A stretch of DNA of 64,000 nucleotides. Origin: Paenibacillus_AQ nitricinens. GTDB taxonomy: Bacteria; Bacillota; Bacilli; Paenibacillales; Paenibacillaceae. The DNA lies in NCBI RefSeq assembly GCF_052056485.1, contig NZ_CP183948.1:1550001-1614000 (forward strand), in the 5' to 3' direction. The translations under genes were made by a program, and so were the position numbers. A model generated the notes under the pieces. That model searched no databases, was not told the origin of the DNA, and was given only the letters and a program-made list of their open reading frames with translations. Below are positions 43,298 through 53,317 of this stretch, in pieces. Numbering within the stretch: the stretch's first letter is position 1; each line of letters opens with the position of its first letter.

Positions 43298-45229
43298 CTA
43301 CTTAACGCTAAGTTGTATCTCTTTTTCTTTTACAAACTTCTCCAGCACTCTAAAATCCTCGGTAACCTTTTTAAAGGGTAAAGATTCCAGTGCCTTATCC
43401 CTGTAATCCTTTTTCGCAGCAGCAGACAGACGGGAATCAAGTATGCTGAGTACACCAAGGTCAGTCTCACTACGGATCAGTCGCCCGGTTCCTTGTCTTA
43501 ACCGAAGCAGCATGTCCGGTACAAAAACGTCATTTAAGGGATTCTTTGCCAAAGATGCTTTATATTCATAGACAGGATCGGAAGGAACAGGGAAGGGCAG
43601 ACGAAAAATAATTAACTGAGACAAATCAGAACCTTCGATATTCACGCCTTCCCAGAATACACCGGTACTAAGTAGGACGCCTTTACTGCCACGGAATTCA
43701 GCGATCACCCCGTCCTGAGACGATCCTTCTCTTTGAACATGCACCGCCCATGCAAGCTTCTCGGATTTTAACTTCTTATGAATGTACTTCATATCTTCCT
43801 TCGCTGAAAAAAGAACCAATGTCCGTCCGTCCGTTAAATTACAGAGCCTCAGCATTTCCTTGTATGCCGCTTCAAGATAACCTACCTTGTTCTGATGGTT
43901 GTAGTAAGGGATATCTTTAGCGATATACAGCATGGTGTGGTTGTCATAATCAAACGGAGAAGCCTGGCGCTCCATATAATCTCCCTTGTAACCGAGCGAC
44001 TGCGTCAGATATGCATATTGTTCCTCTAGTGTTTCTCCGGTCTGGCACATGGTGGCTGACGTTAAAATAACAGATGTCTTCCCGTTAAATAAGGTATACC
44101 TAAGAAACTGGCTTATGCCTTTAGGGCAGATACTAATAGTGGCCTCACGCTGGGTATTGCTTCCCCAGATCAGGTAGCTATCCTGTACTCCGGCGAGTAC
44201 ATCAAAGAGATCTATAAGTCCGTTCATAGCTTCAAAAAGATTATCGATCTCTCGCTCATGCTTGGAAGTTAAGACAGATAAGCTGAGACTAAACTCTTTC
44301 AAAACCTGAGCCCCCCGCTTTAACGGAATCCCTATGATCTCGGACACTTTTATCCGGTCATTATCTTGCTTGGCTGTTTGCAGCAAATCCGCCTCTACCT
44401 GTTTGAAAATATGACCCACGCATCTTTTTAAAAATTTAAATTGCGGTAAAAGGCCGTTATCTGCGGATTGTTTGAAGAGAATCTGTAAGGTGTCATCCAG
44501 AATACGGCAGGTTCCCCGGTATGTAAACTCGAGCGTTCTAGCATCTCTAACCTTTGCTTCCAGATTATGAGCTTCATCAATTACGATCAGAGCTGGCCGT
44601 TCAGTGATTAATCCCTTCGTTCCTTCTTTTTTCTTGATCAAATCACGGATGAGCAGGTCCTGGTTGACAATAATAAAATCCATGTCGCTGGCGTCGGCGT
44701 TAATCTTTGCTCTCATTTCGTAAAATGAACAGGTGCTTTTATAATGGCATCGTTCAAATTTACAATCATTCACACAAACATTAGACCATACTGCATCACT
44801 AACCCCACCCTTAATATCTGCTCGCTCATCAATGTCATAATTTACAATACGCTGGGCGAGCGCAGACAGAGGAGATCTTGAATCATCAGGTTGTAAAAGG
44901 TCTGTTGCCCTGTATCGGCAAGCATATTGCCCCATGCCTTTTCCGACTACGGAGCGAACCGATGTAAATCCGAGCCGGCTTCCAATGAATCTCAGATCTT
45001 TATGAATCTGTTCTGAAAGCTGTATGGAGGATGTTGCAATAATGATCGGTTGCCTTGAGACTTGGTTAATGAGCAGGCTGGGAATGAGGTATGCAAAGGA
45101 CTTACCGATGCCGACTCCAGCTTCAATCATTGCGTTTCTACCATCAATATAAGCATCAGCGATATCCAGAGACATATCTTGCTGGCCGATCCGCTCTTTA
45201 AGTCCAATCCTGGGAAATCTATCATACAT
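43298..45229 (-). CDS. ATP-dependent DNA helicase, DinG/XPD type
   Basis: The 643-residue superfamily 2 helicase has Walker A AGVGIGKS at residues 37-44, an iron-sulphur Cys cluster (YAC, then CVNDCKFERCHYKSTC), DEAH in VIDEAHNLE, and motif VI RLRQGTGRLIR. It unwinds DNA 5' to 3', like DinG/YoaA, in repair. The start is uncertain: ATG 45229 has no ribosome site, and the frame stays open and protein-like for 34 codons upstream without any start codon. A neighbouring frame supplies a plausible earlier N-terminus, so a frameshift or error is possible. Confidence 0.85.
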   Translation of the reverse strand: MYDRFPRIGLKERIGQQDMSLDIADAYIDGRNAMIEAGVGIGKSFAYLIPSLLINQVSRQPIIIATSSIQLSEQIHKDLRFIGSRLGFTSVRSVVGKGMGQYACRYRATDLLQPDDSRSPLSALAQRIVNYDIDERADIKGGVSDAVWSNVCVNDCKFERCHYKSTCSFYEMRAKINADASDMDFIIVNQDLLIRDLIKKKEGTKGLITERPALIVIDEAHNLEAKVRDARTLEFTYRGTCRILDDTLQILFKQSADNGLLPQFKFLKRCVGHIFKQVEADLLQTAKQDNDRIKVSEIIGIPLKRGAQVLKEFSLSLSVLTSKHEREIDNLFEAMNGLIDLFDVLAGVQDSYLIWGSNTQREATISICPKGISQFLRYTLFNGKTSVILTSATMCQTGETLEEQYAYLTQSLGYKGDYMERQASPFDYDNHTMLYIAKDIPYYNHQNKVGYLEAAYKEMLRLCNLTDGRTLVLFSAKEDMKYIHKKLKSEKLAWAVHVQREGSSQDGVIAEFRGSKGVLLSTGVFWEGVNIEGSDLSQLIIFRLPFPVPSDPVYEYKASLAKNPLNDVFVPDMLLRLRQGTGRLIRSETDLGVLSILDSRLSAAAKKDYRDKALESLPFKKVTEDFRVLEKFVKEKEIQLSVK

Positions 45230-45400
45230 CCGAAAGATGGCATTGACTAAAGAGGGTTCGATGTCCTTTTTTAGCTCCCGCTTCTGTAATTTATATAGAT
45301 CACTTAACCAGCTAATAACAACCGCCCCATTTCACTATCAATTTTCTTCCAGTCCCAGTTTTTTGGGTGAGGTTGTAATTATCGTAGATGAAGCGCTAAC
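45230..45400 (-). pseudogene. Possible missing N-terminus of the helicase, out of frame
   Basis: The helicase frame upstream of ATG 45229 reads WLSDLYKLQKRELKKDIEPS and LVNAIF. In the adjoining frame, just upstream, it reads NWDWKKIDSEMGRLLLAG before a stop. Joined near 45310 they give a continuous helical N-terminus like that of other DinG-type helicases. Confidence 0.4.
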
Positions 45401-45492
45401 AGTCAAGTGTCAGAATATAAAATAATGATTTTAAACCCTGTTCATCTAATCATAATACAGATGCTTTAATCTAGATCTGTAAATGACAGAAG

Positions 45493-45530
45493 AACAGCGA
45501 TTCTCCATCCTTGGAGAATCGCTGTTTTGT
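45493..45530. terminator. Terminator after the P-type ATPase gene (hairpin repeated at 53363)
   Basis: AACAGCGATTCTCC pairs perfectly with GGAGAATCGCTGTT around ATCCTT. Nearly the same hairpin occurs at 53363-53399 beside an ATPase relic. Confidence 0.85.
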
Positions 45531-45548
45531 CTTTTTGTTCAATTGTGA

Positions 45549-48203
45549 TCAAGAAGCTGATTTAGGAGTAAACGCTCTGCGAACAATCTTCGTCAATTCC
45601 ATTAGAATGACGGCACCGAGTGCCAGACCGCTTGCAATCAGCCAATCGGACATTCCGAATGAAGCCGGAATCGAGAAGATTTCTCTAACCCCTGGAAGAA
45701 CTGCAATTCCGTAAAAGGCAAAGCAGACCAGAACGGCTCCGATGACGTATTTGTTGCTGAAGAACCCAGCTTCAATAGCTGTTTGACTGTTCGAGCGAGC
45801 GGCAAAGGTCTGAAGCGTACGAGACAGGATCAGGGTTGTAAATGCCATGGCCACGCCCATATCAGGGGAATGCTGGAGTCCGATATACAGGGATATAATT
45901 ACGGCGATACCTATAAGTAGACCACGAGTAATAATAGCCTGCATCATTCCTCCGGCAAATATACCTTCCTTCAGTTCTCTTGGATTTCTGTTCATCACGT
46001 TAGGTTCAGGTTTCTCCATACCAAGAGCAATGGCGGGCAGTGAATCATTCGCCAGATTGATAAATAGAAGCTGAATCGCTGTGAAGGGATTAATCCAGTC
46101 GAAGATCAGGGCAAACAGAATGGCGATAATCGCACCCAGGTTGCCTGAAAATAAATAGGCGATCGCTTTTTTGATATTGTCGAATACCGTTCTGCCCACA
46201 GATACAGCATTCACAATGGATACAAAATTATCATCGGTCAAAATCATGGCAGCCGCGTCTTTAGCAACGTCAGTTCCACTACCCATGGCAACACCGATGT
46301 CTGCTTGCTTCAATGCAGGTGCGTCATTTACGCCATCACCGGTCATGGCTGTGATTTTGCCTTTTCGCTGCCACGCCCGGACAATTCTGATCTTATTCTC
46401 CGGGGAGACTCGGGCGTACACACCAATCTGCTCAAGCTTATTATCCAGTTCTTCGTCGGACATGGCATCAAGCTCTTGGCCGGTTACGGCAATTTCTTTC
46501 TCCGTCATAAGGCCGATATCGCGTCCGATCGCTTGGGCGGTTGTCTTATGATCACCAGTAATCATGATGGTCCGAATTCCAGCCTTCTTGGATTCTGCGA
46601 TCGCGCCATAGACAGCTTCCCGGGGGGGATCAATCATAGCTGTCAAGCCTACGAGCACCAGGTTTTGTTCATCCTCAAGGCCCACTTCTGTGACCGTATT
46701 GGGTACGGTTTTGTAAGCATAGGCAAGGACACGTAGTGCTCTGCTGGAGAATTCCTCATTGGCTTCAATGAAACGATTAAGAACCTCCGGTGTCATCGGC
46801 ACTTCTTGTCCACTTAGTAGTACATGCGTACAAAGACTAAAGAGTACATCTGGTCCGCCTTTGGTGATCACTGCTTTTTGTCCGTTAAACGTGTGTAAGG
46901 TCGTCATCAGCTTACGGTCCGAGTCAAAAGGAAGTTCGGCTTCACGAGGGAAATTGTCGCGTATTTCCTTGTAATCTTTATTTATGCTGTTACTGAAGGC
47001 AATAAGTGCCACCTCAGTTGGATCGCCTAGTTCTTTACCATCCTCATTAATGTTAGAGTCGTTACAAAGCACGGCAATGTGTAGGAGGCGCCGGGCTTCC
47101 TCAGACCATTCTTCGGGCTCTTGATTGAATTGATCACGATCACCTTCCGGTAAAAAGTAATCTACAACCGTCATTTTATTTTGGGTTAGCGTACCGGTTT
47201 TGTCCGTACAGATGACACTGGTTGATCCAAGTGCTTCGACGGCTGGTAGCTTACGAATAATCGCATGCTGCTTAGCCATTTTATTCGTACCTACGGATAA
47301 GACAATCGTTACGATCGAGGATAGGGCTTCAGGAATAGCGGCGACTGCCACAGCGACTGCAAACATTAGGGCATTCAGGATGGCTTCCGTGGTATCTACT
47401 GTATCATTCGACAGCCAAACACGTCCGGCTTGGATGGCAAAGATCAAAACGGACAGCACGATAATCGCTACACCCAGCTGCTTGCTAAAGGTTTCGAGCT
47501 TACGCTGTAGTGGCGTCTGCTTGGCTTCGGCGCTCTCAATGAGTTCAGCGATTTTGCCGATTTCGGTTGTCAGTGCAGTTCCTGTTACTACAAGAGTTCC
47601 ACGGCCATATACAACCAAAGAACCGCTAAACGCCATATTACGACGGTCTCCGAGTGGAGATTCCTTCGCGATGGGATCCGTATGCTTCTCTACAGCTTCG
47701 GATTCTCCGGTCAGCATGCCTTCATTGATCTTCAAGCTTCCCGATTCTATGATGCGGCCGTCGGCAGGTACAAAATCTCCAGCCTCCAGTAATACGATAT
47801 CACCACGAACAAGCTCTCTGGCAGGGACGGTTTTTAAGGCTCCATCCCGCAACACTTTAGCTTCGGGTGCTGACATCTGCTGCAAGGCATCGAGTGAACT
47901 CTCTGCTTTACGAGTTTGGATGACACTTATAACTGCATTGAGAATCAACACGAGGAAAATGATAAGCGACTCCATAACTTGACCCATAATAATCTGGACA
48001 ATAGCCGCAATAAGCAGTACGACCACCATAGGGTCCTTGAAATTTTCAAGGAAAAGCTTCCAGAGGGGATCTTTTTTCTTTCCTTTTAATTCATTGTAAC
48101 CATCACGTTCCAGTCGTTTGTCGACTTCTGCCGACGTAAGCCCGTTAGTTGTACTCTGCACTTCCTGTAAACTGTCTGTTACATTCTTGCGGTAATACTC
48201 CAC
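45549..48203 (-). CDS. Calcium-type P-type ATPase (P2A-like)
   Basis: The 884-residue cation pump has the N-terminal cation ATPase domain, actuator motif TGES (MLTGESEAVEKH), phosphorylation site D334 in CTDKTGTLTQNKM, KGGPDVLF in the nucleotide domain, and hinge TGDGVNDAPALK. About ten membrane helices are present. In M4 the sequence is AAIPEAL, close to the Ca-pump PEGL site. NxxxN/D patterns in M6 (LLFINLANDSLPA) also fit Ca2+ transport. It is transcribed alone from the divergent region shared with the xylanase gene. Confidence 0.9.
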   Translation of the reverse strand: MEYYRKNVTDSLQEVQSTTNGLTSAEVDKRLERDGYNELKGKKKDPLWKLFLENFKDPMVVVLLIAAIVQIIMGQVMESLIIFLVLILNAVISVIQTRKAESSLDALQQMSAPEAKVLRDGALKTVPARELVRGDIVLLEAGDFVPADGRIIESGSLKINEGMLTGESEAVEKHTDPIAKESPLGDRRNMAFSGSLVVYGRGTLVVTGTALTTEIGKIAELIESAEAKQTPLQRKLETFSKQLGVAIIVLSVLIFAIQAGRVWLSNDTVDTTEAILNALMFAVAVAVAAIPEALSSIVTIVLSVGTNKMAKQHAIIRKLPAVEALGSTSVICTDKTGTLTQNKMTVVDYFLPEGDRDQFNQEPEEWSEEARRLLHIAVLCNDSNINEDGKELGDPTEVALIAFSNSINKDYKEIRDNFPREAELPFDSDRKLMTTLHTFNGQKAVITKGGPDVLFSLCTHVLLSGQEVPMTPEVLNRFIEANEEFSSRALRVLAYAYKTVPNTVTEVGLEDEQNLVLVGLTAMIDPPREAVYGAIAESKKAGIRTIMITGDHKTTAQAIGRDIGLMTEKEIAVTGQELDAMSDEELDNKLEQIGVYARVSPENKIRIVRAWQRKGKITAMTGDGVNDAPALKQADIGVAMGSGTDVAKDAAAMILTDDNFVSIVNAVSVGRTVFDNIKKAIAYLFSGNLGAIIAILFALIFDWINPFTAIQLLFINLANDSLPAIALGMEKPEPNVMNRNPRELKEGIFAGGMMQAIITRGLLIGIAVIISLYIGLQHSPDMGVAMAFTTLILSRTLQTFAARSNSQTAIEAGFFSNKYVIGAVLVCFAFYGIAVLPGVREIFSIPASFGMSDWLIASGLALGAVILMELTKIVRRAFTPKSAS

Positions 48204-48610
48204 TAATGATAGCTCCTCTCCGCTGTGCTGTGTCTTTTTTTAGGTCTCATAAGCTTCGATTTACTGCATAAGTGCACATAACTGCTTGTTTTATACAAGT
48301 ATGGTATATCAGTTCGTCGAATCAGTAGACTTCAGGACCTATCTTCAAACTTACGATTCAACTTGACGCAAGTTTCAAAATATGGAGCTTAGTATGCGCA
48401 TATCTAAAAAAAGATCATTCGTAATCGTCCATATTGTGAAATCTTTTTAATGAATAATATTGGATTACCTATGAAGAAGTCTTATTACATGGGAAGACAT
48501 AGGGAATTCCTAGATCTTGCGTGTGTTTTCCTATGATTATGGGGGGTAACACCTTTAGTATTAGTATAGTTGTCAATTGCGTCGGAGATGTAAAATGGTG
48601 TAAGCACACA
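48204..48610. other. Divergent intergenic region, P-type ATPase and xylanase
   Basis: There is no gene. A ribosome site (GAGAGGAGC on the minus strand) precedes the ATPase start. Short inverted repeats around AAGCTT and GATCTT are not convincing as operators. Confidence 0.5.
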
Positions 48611-48624
48611 TGTAAGCGGTTACA
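48611..48624 (+). promoter_or_regulatory. cre site (CcpA operator) upstream of xylanase gene
   Basis: TGTAAGCGGTTACA matches every defined position of the cre consensus TGWAANCGNTNWCA and is a near-perfect palindrome. It lies about 110 bp before the start codon. Carbon catabolite repression of the xylanase by CcpA is a strong inference. Confidence 0.85.
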
Positions 48625-48721
48625 AATGGAGGTGGATCTCTAATATCAATTTTTAAGGGCAGCTTCTAGAGGGTTTAGGTAATAACCACTTTGAAAAATA
48701 ACTTGAGGAGGAATGCGACAA

Positions 48722-51700
48722 ATGAATAGAATGTTTAGACAAGTCATCTCGATTTTACTCGCAGCTGTTTTGCTTATTCCATCAGGTTGGTTAGCTCCGA
48801 TTACGAAAGCTACGGCGCAGGATACGACAACGTCATCAGATACGGTAACGGTATATCACGAAACCTTTGTGAACGGCAAAGGTGTTGCAGGTCAATCAGG
48901 TGGTGCTAGTCTCACCCCTGTCACCGGTAAGGTTTTTGACGGAAATGCTGACGGTGCTGCTTTATATGTTGGCAATAGAAAAAATAACTACGACGCAGCT
49001 GATTTCAAGTTTAGCGACATGGGCTTAGAGAACGGTAAAACCTACTTGGTGTCCGCATCTGTTTATGTTGACGCTGATGTGGTTGTACCTACTGGTGCAC
49101 AAGCTTATCTTCAAACTATAAATAGTTATGGTCTTTTGGCAAGCGTGAATTATGAAGCTGGAAAAGCGATCACTCTGACGAAAGAACTCACTGTGGACAC
49201 GAGTAAAGATACGACGCTGCGAATTCAATCCAATGAGATTGGTGAGGCCGTGCCGTTTTACATTGGGGATATCCTCATCACGGCAAAAAAAGCAGTCACA
49301 GAAACGGATAAAGAAATTTATCACGAAACTTTTGCAAGTGGTAAGGGTTTAGCCACACAATCAGGCAGTGCTGCTCTAACACCTGTAACAGGTAAGGTTT
49401 TTGCTGGTAATGCTGATGGTGCCGCATTATATGTTAGCAATAGAACAAATGACTGGGATGCGGCTGATTTTACATTTAGCGACATAGGCCTGGAAAATGG
49501 TAAAACCTACACGGTGACCGCAACAGTATACGTTGATCCTGATGTGACTGTTCCTAGCGGTGCACAAGCTTATATACAAGCAATAGGCAGTTATGCCCTT
49601 TTGGCAAATGTGGATTATGTAACAGGCAAAGCGATCACCTTGACTGGCAAATTCACTGTGGATACGAACAAAGATACGAAAATTCGTGTTCAATCCAACG
49701 ATGTCGGGAAAACAGTTCCGTTCTATATCGGCGATGTGTTGGTTACAGAAAAGGTGACAGCAGAGCCGACACCATCACCAACGCCAGAAATACCTAGAGA
49801 TCCAGCTTTACCTTTTACTACAATTACTTTTGAGGATCAAACGACAGGTGGCTTTGAAGGCAGAGCAGGTACTGAAACACTTACAGTTACCAAAGAAGCG
49901 AATCATACGAATGATGGTTCATACGCTTTGAAGGTAGAAGGAAGAACAGGTACTTGGCATGGACCATCATTACGTGTGGAGAAATATGTGGACAAAGGCT
50001 ACGAGTATAAAGTTTCGTTCTGGGTTAAGTTGATCGATCCCGCAAGCTCGCAGCTCCAGTTGTCTACTCAGATTGGCAATGGAAGCAGTGCCAATTATGT
50101 TTCGCTCGCACCTAAAACCATCAGTGCAAGTGATGGCTGGGTTCAGTTCGAGGGAACATACCGCTATAACAATGTAAGCAGTGAGTATTTGACCCTTTAT
50201 GTGGAAAGCTCCAGCAACAGCACCGCATCCTTCTACATTGACGATATCAGCTTTGAAAAAACAGGATCGGGTCCGGTTGGCATTCAAAAAGATCTAATTC
50301 CGATTAAAGATGCTTATGCAAATGATTTTTTGATTGGAAACGCAATATCGGCGGAGGATTTGGCAGGTGTCAGACTTGAACTTCTAAAAATGCATCATAA
50401 TGTCGCTACGGCAGGAAATGCCATGAAGCCGGATGCGTTGCAGCCTACGAAGGGGAACTTCACGTTCACCGGTGCAGATGCGCTTGTAGATAAAGTGCTG
50501 GCGGAGGGAATGCAGATGCATGGACATGTCCTGGTGTGGCATCAGCAATCACCTGCATGGATGAATACAACAACAGATGCAGAAAACAACACGATCCCTT
50601 TGGGGCGCGATGAAGCGCTCGGAAATTTGAGAACCCATATCAAAAATGTTATGGAGCATTTTGGCGATAAGGTGATCTCCTGGGATGTTGTTAATGAGGC
50701 GATGAGCGATAATCCATCTAACCCAACGGATTGGAAAACTGCACTGCGATCCGCCCCATGGAAAAGTGCTATTGGAGCAGATTACGTAGAGCAGGCATTC
50801 CTGGCAGCAAGAGAAATATTAGACGCGAATCCTGATTGGGATATTAAACTCTATTACAATGATTATAACGAAGATAATCAGAATAAAGCACAAGCCATCT
50901 ACAGTATGGTCAAAGAAATCAATGATAGGTATGCGCTGACTCACCCTGGTAAACTGCTAATCGACGGTGTCGGCATGCAGGCGCACTATAGTATCAATAC
51001 GAACCCTGAGAATGTGAAGCTTTCCTTGGAAAAGTTCATTTCCTTGGGAGTCGAAGTAAGCATCACCGAGCTGGACATTCAGGCGGGAAGCAACTATCAG
51101 CTTTCGGAGAAGCTTGCTAATGCACAGGGTTATCTGTATGCGCAGTTGCTAGAAGTCTTCAGAGCTCACAGGGACCATATCACACGTGTTACCTTCTGGG
51201 GAATGGATGATAACACAAGTTGGAGAGCTTCCTCCAATCCGCTCCTGTTTGATAAGAATCTGCAAGCTAAACCAGCTTACTATGGCGTTATCGATCCTGA
51301 TACCTTCATTGAAGAGCATGAGCCTGAATCGGTGGAAGCTAATCATTCTACTGTCAAATTCGCAACACCTGTCATAGACGGAACAGTTGACGAGATCTGG
51401 AGCCAAACCGCTGAAATCCCGATCAACCGTTATCAAACAGCTTGGCAGGGAGCGAGTGGAGTGGCCAAAGCGCTCTGGGATGATGAAAATCTATATGTCC
51501 TGATTCAAGTTAGCGATACGCAGCTTGATAAGAGCAGTGTGAATGCATATGAACAGGATTCGGTTGAAATCTTCTTGGACAAAAACAACGGGAAAACAAC
51601 CTTCTACCAAGAAGATGATGGACAGTACAGAATTAACTTTGATAATGAGACTTCATTTAATCCTTTAAGTATCGCAGCTGGCTTCGAATCGGCAACTCAC

Positions 51701-53293
51701 ATTTCCGGAACAAACTATACGGTTGAAGTGAAGATTCCACTTCAAGGCATAACTCCGGATGATGATACAAAGCTTGGTTTCGATGTACAAATCAATGATG
51801 CAAAAGACGGCTCACGTCAAAGTGTTGCGGCTTGGAATGATACGACAGGTACTGGATATATGGACACATCTGTGTATGGTGTGCTTACCCTCAAGGGTAA
51901 ATCTGCGGGTTCGGAACCAACACCAACACCAACACCAACACCGACACCAACACCAACACCGACGAGCCCAACAGATCCAACAGATCCAACAGATCCAACA
52001 GACCCGACGGAACCATCAGCAACCCCGACATCTGTACCAACAGCCACACCAGCGCCAACTAATTCATCAACTGACAGCAGCAATACCAGTAGTGTAGTAG
52101 GTACTCCACAGCCTGCAGCCATTGCATACAAAGATGGTGTTGTTACGATTACACCGGAGGTCAAATCTGAAAACGGGCGTGCCATAGGAACAATCTCCAG
52201 CGACAATTTGAAAAAAGCGCTTGAACAAGCTACAGCCGCGGAAAATGGCAAGAAACAAATCGTAATCGAAGTACCAAAGCAAACGGATGCGCAAGTGTAT
52301 GATATACAATTGCCTACCCAAAGCTTGATGGGGAAAGAAAACTATGAGCTATTGCTTAAGACGGAAAATGCTACAATCCGAATTCCAAGCAATATGCTGT
52401 CCAACGTAACTGATAGTGCTGAGCAAGTAACTATACGTATAAGTACGGTTTCAACGGACAGCTTGAATGCATACAATCGCAATTTGATCGGCAACCGTCC
52501 GGTTATTGATCTAAGTGTTGTATCAGGCGATAAAGTCATTCCATGGAATAACCCTAACGCTCCTGTCACGGTATCCATTCCGTATATACCGACAGCGGAG
52601 GAACTAAGTAATCGGGATTTAATCGTTGTTTGGTACATCGATGATAAAGGCAACGTAGCTCCGGTTCCGAATGGTCGATATGATGCTGCCACCCAAACGG
52701 TTGTATTTCAAACGACCCACTTCAGCATTTATGCAGTAACCTTTGTAAATAAAAACTTCGGAGACCTGCAGAGCGTAACTTGGGCAAAACAAGCCATAGA
52801 TGTTATGGCAGCTCGCAATGTCATCCAAGGAACGAGCATGAATAATTTCTCACCTGCAGATTCTATAAAGCGGGCAGATTTCATTGCTCTTCTTGTCAGA
52901 GTGCTTGAACTGAAGGGAACGGGCAATAGTTCAGCGATGTTCAGCGATGTCCAAAAGACGGACTATTATTATGATGAACTAGTTATCGCGAAGGAACTGG
53001 GAATTGCCACAGGCTTTGAAGATGATACGTTCCGACCATACAGTGAAATCTCTCGTCAAGATATGATGGTGCTGACCGCACGGGCACTGGCGGTATCCGG
53101 CAAGCAAGTCAAGGCGAGCGGCGCTTTAATTGCTTATCTCGATGAAGCAAGTATCTCCAGCTACGCGAAAGACAGTGCATCCTTGTTGATCAAATTCGGG
53201 ATTGTGAACGGTAAGAATGGTAGAATTTCGCCTAACGACACGCTTACCCGTGCTGAAGCAGCAGTGATCTTGTACCGCATCTGGAAGCTGTAA
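48722..53293 (+). CDS. Cell-surface GH10 endo-1,4-beta-xylanase with CBMs and SLH domains
   Basis: The 1523-residue exported enzyme starts with a signal peptide (to about residue 33). Two near-identical 145-residue beta-sandwich repeats follow (about 44-190 and 199-343), then a PTPSPTP linker, a CBM22-like module (365-520), GH10 (about 523-865) with acid/base E659 (DVVNEAM) and nucleophile E783 (ITELDI), and a CBM9 (873-1060). A Thr/Pro/Asp linker of short repeats leads to an unassigned domain (about 1125-1340) and three SLH repeats (1345-1523) that bind secondary cell-wall polymer. It would degrade xylan at the cell surface. I use ATG 48722, ten bases after AGGAGG; ATG 48713 is too close to it. 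Confidence 0.93.
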   Translation: MNRMFRQVISILLAAVLLIPSGWLAPITKATAQDTTTSSDTVTVYHETFVNGKGVAGQSGGASLTPVTGKVFDGNADGAALYVGNRKNNYDAADFKFSDMGLENGKTYLVSASVYVDADVVVPTGAQAYLQTINSYGLLASVNYEAGKAITLTKELTVDTSKDTTLRIQSNEIGEAVPFYIGDILITAKKAVTETDKEIYHETFASGKGLATQSGSAALTPVTGKVFAGNADGAALYVSNRTNDWDAADFTFSDIGLENGKTYTVTATVYVDPDVTVPSGAQAYIQAIGSYALLANVDYVTGKAITLTGKFTVDTNKDTKIRVQSNDVGKTVPFYIGDVLVTEKVTAEPTPSPTPEIPRDPALPFTTITFEDQTTGGFEGRAGTETLTVTKEANHTNDGSYALKVEGRTGTWHGPSLRVEKYVDKGYEYKVSFWVKLIDPASSQLQLSTQIGNGSSANYVSLAPKTISASDGWVQFEGTYRYNNVSSEYLTLYVESSSNSTASFYIDDISFEKTGSGPVGIQKDLIPIKDAYANDFLIGNAISAEDLAGVRLELLKMHHNVATAGNAMKPDALQPTKGNFTFTGADALVDKVLAEGMQMHGHVLVWHQQSPAWMNTTTDAENNTIPLGRDEALGNLRTHIKNVMEHFGDKVISWDVVNEAMSDNPSNPTDWKTALRSAPWKSAIGADYVEQAFLAAREILDANPDWDIKLYYNDYNEDNQNKAQAIYSMVKEINDRYALTHPGKLLIDGVGMQAHYSINTNPENVKLSLEKFISLGVEVSITELDIQAGSNYQLSEKLANAQGYLYAQLLEVFRAHRDHITRVTFWGMDDNTSWRASSNPLLFDKNLQAKPAYYGVIDPDTFIEEHEPESVEANHSTVKFATPVIDGTVDEIWSQTAEIPINRYQTAWQGASGVAKALWDDENLYVLIQVSDTQLDKSSVNAYEQDSVEIFLDKNNGKTTFYQEDDGQYRINFDNETSFNPLSIAAGFESATHISGTNYTVEVKIPLQGITPDDDTKLGFDVQINDAKDGSRQSVAAWNDTTGTGYMDTSVYGVLTLKGKSAGSEPTPTPTPTPTPTPTPTSPTDPTDPTDPTDPTEPSATPTSVPTATPAPTNSSTDSSNTSSVVGTPQPAAIAYKDGVVTITPEVKSENGRAIGTISSDNLKKALEQATAAENGKKQIVIEVPKQTDAQVYDIQLPTQSLMGKENYELLLKTENATIRIPSNMLSNVTDSAEQVTIRISTVSTDSLNAYNRNLIGNRPVIDLSVVSGDKVIPWNNPNAPVTVSIPYIPTAEELSNRDLIVVWYIDDKGNVAPVPNGRYDAATQTVVFQTTHFSIYAVTFVNKNFGDLQSVTWAKQAIDVMAARNVIQGTSMNNFSPADSIKRADFIALLVRVLELKGTGNSSAMFSDVQKTDYYYDELVIAKELGIATGFEDDTFRPYSEISRQDMMVLTARALAVSGKQVKASGALIAYLDEASISSYAKDSASLLIKFGIVNGKNGRISPNDTLTRAEAAVILYRIWKL

Positions 53294-53317
53294 GCTCAGC
53301 TTAGAAAGAAGACGCCT

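Noticed and set aside
47200..47982. A 260-codon open frame on the plus strand opposite the P-type ATPase gene
   Set aside because: It is the antisense shadow of a strongly conserved gene, has no ribosome site and its composition (Ser/Thr/Ala-rich) is typical of such shadows.
51910..52010. Short repeats ACACCAACA and CAGATCCAA as a CRISPR or DNA repeat element
   Set aside because: They are in frame and encode the Thr-Pro and Thr-Asp-Pro linkers of the xylanase.
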